Below are positions 62,149-64,000 of a stretch of DNA of 64,000 bases, one piece after another; the first letter of the stretch is position 1; the number at the start of each line of letters is the position of its first letter. Origin of the DNA: Cryptomeria japonica. Lineage: Eukaryota; Streptophyta; Pinopsida; Cupressales; Cupressaceae. The DNA lies in assembly GCF_030272615.1 (NCBI RefSeq), contig NC_081408.1, positions 308,402,450-308,466,449 of the forward strand, in the 5' to 3' direction. Position numbers and translations under genes: made by a program. The notes beneath the pieces are model-generated. The model had not been told where the DNA came from. It searched no databases and saw only the letters and a program-made list of their open reading frames with translations.

Positions 62149-62744
62149 AAGGCATGGTTCTATGATCTGGTGTGAGAGTTCAACTAGGATATCTGGACCT
62201 TCTCATGAGTCAGACAGTCACAAAACACCTCAAAAGTGGGCATGGTATGACATGTCCCCACAACATCCATGGTGGACAAGAAGAGAAAATTTAAAAAGGA
62301 CCTCAAAGCTTAGTGAGAATCAGGTAGATGCACTTTGTATCTATCTTCGTAGTACCAACACCCTCCAACTGAGATCTCAATGATTTGAACTTCATGAGGA
62401 AGTCATCAATGGTAGGAAAGGAATCAGGTGCCAAAGAAGTCAACTCTACCTCAATCTGTAGAGCCCGAAACTTGTTGATGGTGCCAAAGAGAGTCTGAAA
62501 CTTGATCCATATGGCCCAAGGTGTAGTGAAACCCTCAAGGTATAACAAAAGACTATTTGAAATATTCATGGAAATAATCCCTATGACTTCATCCATGTGG
62601 TTCTGGTGTTGCATGAGTCAACTGAGGTTGAACCTCATCCAAATAGGACCATAACCCTTTCGCCACAAGAAGGCGAGTCATGTTTGCTTTCCAGGTGTAA
62701 TAATTATGTGGAGTGAGTCATTCAATAGAGGAAAGTTCTTCCAT

Positions 62745-63796
62745 GTGAAATAGAGGAAAAATACCCCCCACACTATAGAAAACCAAACCCTAACACAAAT
62801 CTGAAAGTTGGAAAGTGCGAAAAAGAAAAAGACACAAATGACTTATCTTTGTGTACCTGATTAATTTTCTAATAAAATAATCTATATATCTGAATAGAGG
62901 GTTCCAAAACCTTTCCAACTCCTATTTTTTTGCAAAAAATGGAGTCTGTTTGCGAAATATATGCTCTGAGAAGCGCCAAAAAGTAGTTCTAACTTTGACT
63001 GGAAAAAAACAAGTACAAAAATGCAAAACCAGAAAATATTACCTCTAGATTCGGATCCGTCTTGGAAAGAGATTTCCGACGATATATGGTTTGTCCAATT
63101 TTGCCTCCGTTGTCAATAAGACTTGGTAAAAAAGGTCCCACCCCCCTGGTGGTTCCTGGGTGGAGCTGAGGTGGAGTGGAGCAGCGGTGGGCATTGGAGC
63201 AGCAGAGTGGTGGATCCGTGGCAAGCGAAGGTTTGGCGGCTGCTGCTGGTGGTCCGCTAGCCGCTAGCGGTCACCAATGGTGGTAATCATTGCGATAGCC
63301 TCTACGAGAACCATTGCGGCTGTCGGTTACCGTCGGGGGTGGTCGGTAACCATCAGTGGTTACTGTGACCGCTGGTGGACTTCGGCCTCAAAAAACTTAT
63401 TTTTTTTATAATTTTTTTTTTATCAAATTAATTAATTCCATACCTGTACGGTTGTACGACCTACATGTTTTTTTTTTTTGCCCTAGAAGCTGTTGTAGCC
63501 CATGAATGCCAAATTATTTATCAAAATTTATGGAATTAGCCTTCTGAAACTGATGGCAAGGTCCATTTAGCCCCAAGATGCTCTGAATTTTCAGGTTCCT
63601 CCTCGAATAGAAAAAACCCTAGAACTTGAAACCCTTGTGGAATTGTCCTCGTATGTCCGATTTCAGCAAAACAAAAGGTGATCATGACTATCTCAAACCT
63701 TCTGAATCTAATTTTGAGATTGAAATTGACCCAAGATGTACCAAAAAAACTCGCTATAAGGAAAATCTCAAATTTGACGAACAAGGTGCGTCAGGT
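62745..63796 (-). other. Leader of the second gag-only element
   Basis: About 1 kb between PBS and Gag ATG. A G/C-rich block at 63140-63380 holds degenerate GGTNACC and GGTGG words, in contrast to the AT-rich surroundings. No gene supported. Confidence 0.55.
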
Positions 63797-63813
63797 CTAG
63801 AGCTCTGATACCA
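63797..63813 (-). promoter_or_regulatory. Primer binding site of the second gag-only element
   Basis: TGGTATCAGAGCTCTAG on the minus strand directly after the LTR end ATCTAACA. Initiator tRNA-Met type. Confidence 0.9.
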
Positions 63814-64000
63814 TGTTAGATGTCATGATCGATGAATCCCAAAAGCCTAATAATCACTTGCATACAAATACCTGCCATGTACAAGAGAAAAACCTACAAA
63901 CAAGAGAGTGCAAGAATAATTGGAGACAATTGCAAGAAGAAATTAGAATTGAATTAACTTGCCAGAATGAATTATTACAATGAGATCAATCCTTTAATAA
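63814..64000 (-). repeat. 5' LTR of the second gag-only element, partial
   Basis: Starts (plus coordinates) TGTTAGATGTCATGATCGATG and matches 52933-53119. The rest is outside the window. Confidence 0.85.

Larger units (their letters stand above)
53722..62744 (-). pseudogene. Gag-protease polyprotein with acidic tail (second gag-only element), split by insertion
   Basis: Starts at 62744 (MEELSSIE, then a TGA, then LTPHNYYTWKANMTRLLVAK), the same Gag N-terminus as at 10190. After a frameshift near 62614 comes a UBN2-like body (ALQIEVELTSLAPDSFPTID). It is broken at 62153 by the nested element and resumes at 54768: a Lys-rich linker, a damaged knuckle CPYCRKPNYDESHFYEKKID (His to Tyr and Cys to Phe), protease WLLDSGASHYM with intact DSG, and LSSDLLSIYQIT. 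A tail follows (53991-53722, other frame) with SGHLNLCVVPE aligned to the FGHLN of the first copy, then Ser/Asp/Pro-rich sequence. No pol. Confidence 0.8.
52933..64000 (-). mobile_element. Second gag-protease-only copia element, 5' LTR cut by window end
   Basis: 3' LTR 52933-53289, PPT 53290-53300, polyprotein 53722-62744, PBS 63797-63813, and 5' LTR from 63814 running off the window. The interior contains a 7.38-kb nested element (54769-62148). No integrase, RT or RNase H lies between the protease and the PPT. Relative of the element at 8924-13141: same gene content, same PPT, but different LTRs. Confidence 0.85.

Noticed and set aside
63140-63380. GC-rich block as a CpG-island promoter of a host gene
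   Set aside because: It lies in the leader of the gag-only element, 3' of the PBS, and no host exon follows.

Overview
This window is plant nuclear DNA made almost entirely of nested, decayed LTR retrotransposons. I found no convincing single-copy host gene, tRNA, rRNA or CRISPR array. Plant-type Ty3/gypsy and Ty1/copia elements, plant mobile domain (PMD) genes, very long LTRs and deep nesting suggest a large-genome seed plant. A gymnosperm is plausible, but the sequence alone does not name the species.

Two related Ty3/gypsy elements dominate. Element 1 (about 1-16263, plus strand, 5' end outside the window) runs protease, G-patch, RT, two RNase H modules and integrase, then an ANTISENSE PMD gene, a polypurine tract (PPT) and a 3' LTR. 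Element 2 (16681-38343, minus strand) has a 5' LTR, PBS, gag, the same pol, the same antisense PMD gene, a near-identical PPT and a truncated 3' LTR. In both, the PMD gene has its own TATA box about 81 nt before an ATG, a first exon of exactly 25 codons, a phase-0 GTAAGT donor, an intron and a long second exon. The LTRs of the two elements look unrelated, so the arrangement appears conserved and older than the LTR divergence. This is the most interesting system in the window.

Younger insertions sit inside these. A 4.2-kb gag-protease-only copia derivative (8924-13141, TSD CATAT) lies in the PMD intron of element 1. A 4.66-kb TG...CA insertion without coding capacity, probably a giant solo LTR (20496-25156, TSD AGAGC), splits the PMD exon of element 2.

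From 38344 to about 45700 there is mostly unassigned AT-rich DNA with a Mutator-like transposase relic. A truncated autonomous copia element (45712-49805, minus) follows, then a small gypsy-like relic split by a copia LTR, and degenerate repeats up to 52535.

The right end is a three-level nest. A second gag-protease-only copia element (52933 to beyond 64000, minus) is split by a 7.38-kb copia-type non-autonomous element (54769-62148, plus, TSD AAGGC). That element carries a four-knuckle coiled-coil Gag and a roughly 1,064-aa protein I cannot assign, and it has no RT or integrase. Its large ORF is split by a 789-bp solo LTR (58427-59215, TSD GGTAC); with the solo LTR and one TSD copy set aside, the two halves are in frame.

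Nearly every ORF carries premature stops. Most are TAG or TGA where relatives have CAG, CGA or TGG, as expected from C-to-T decay of methylated transposons.
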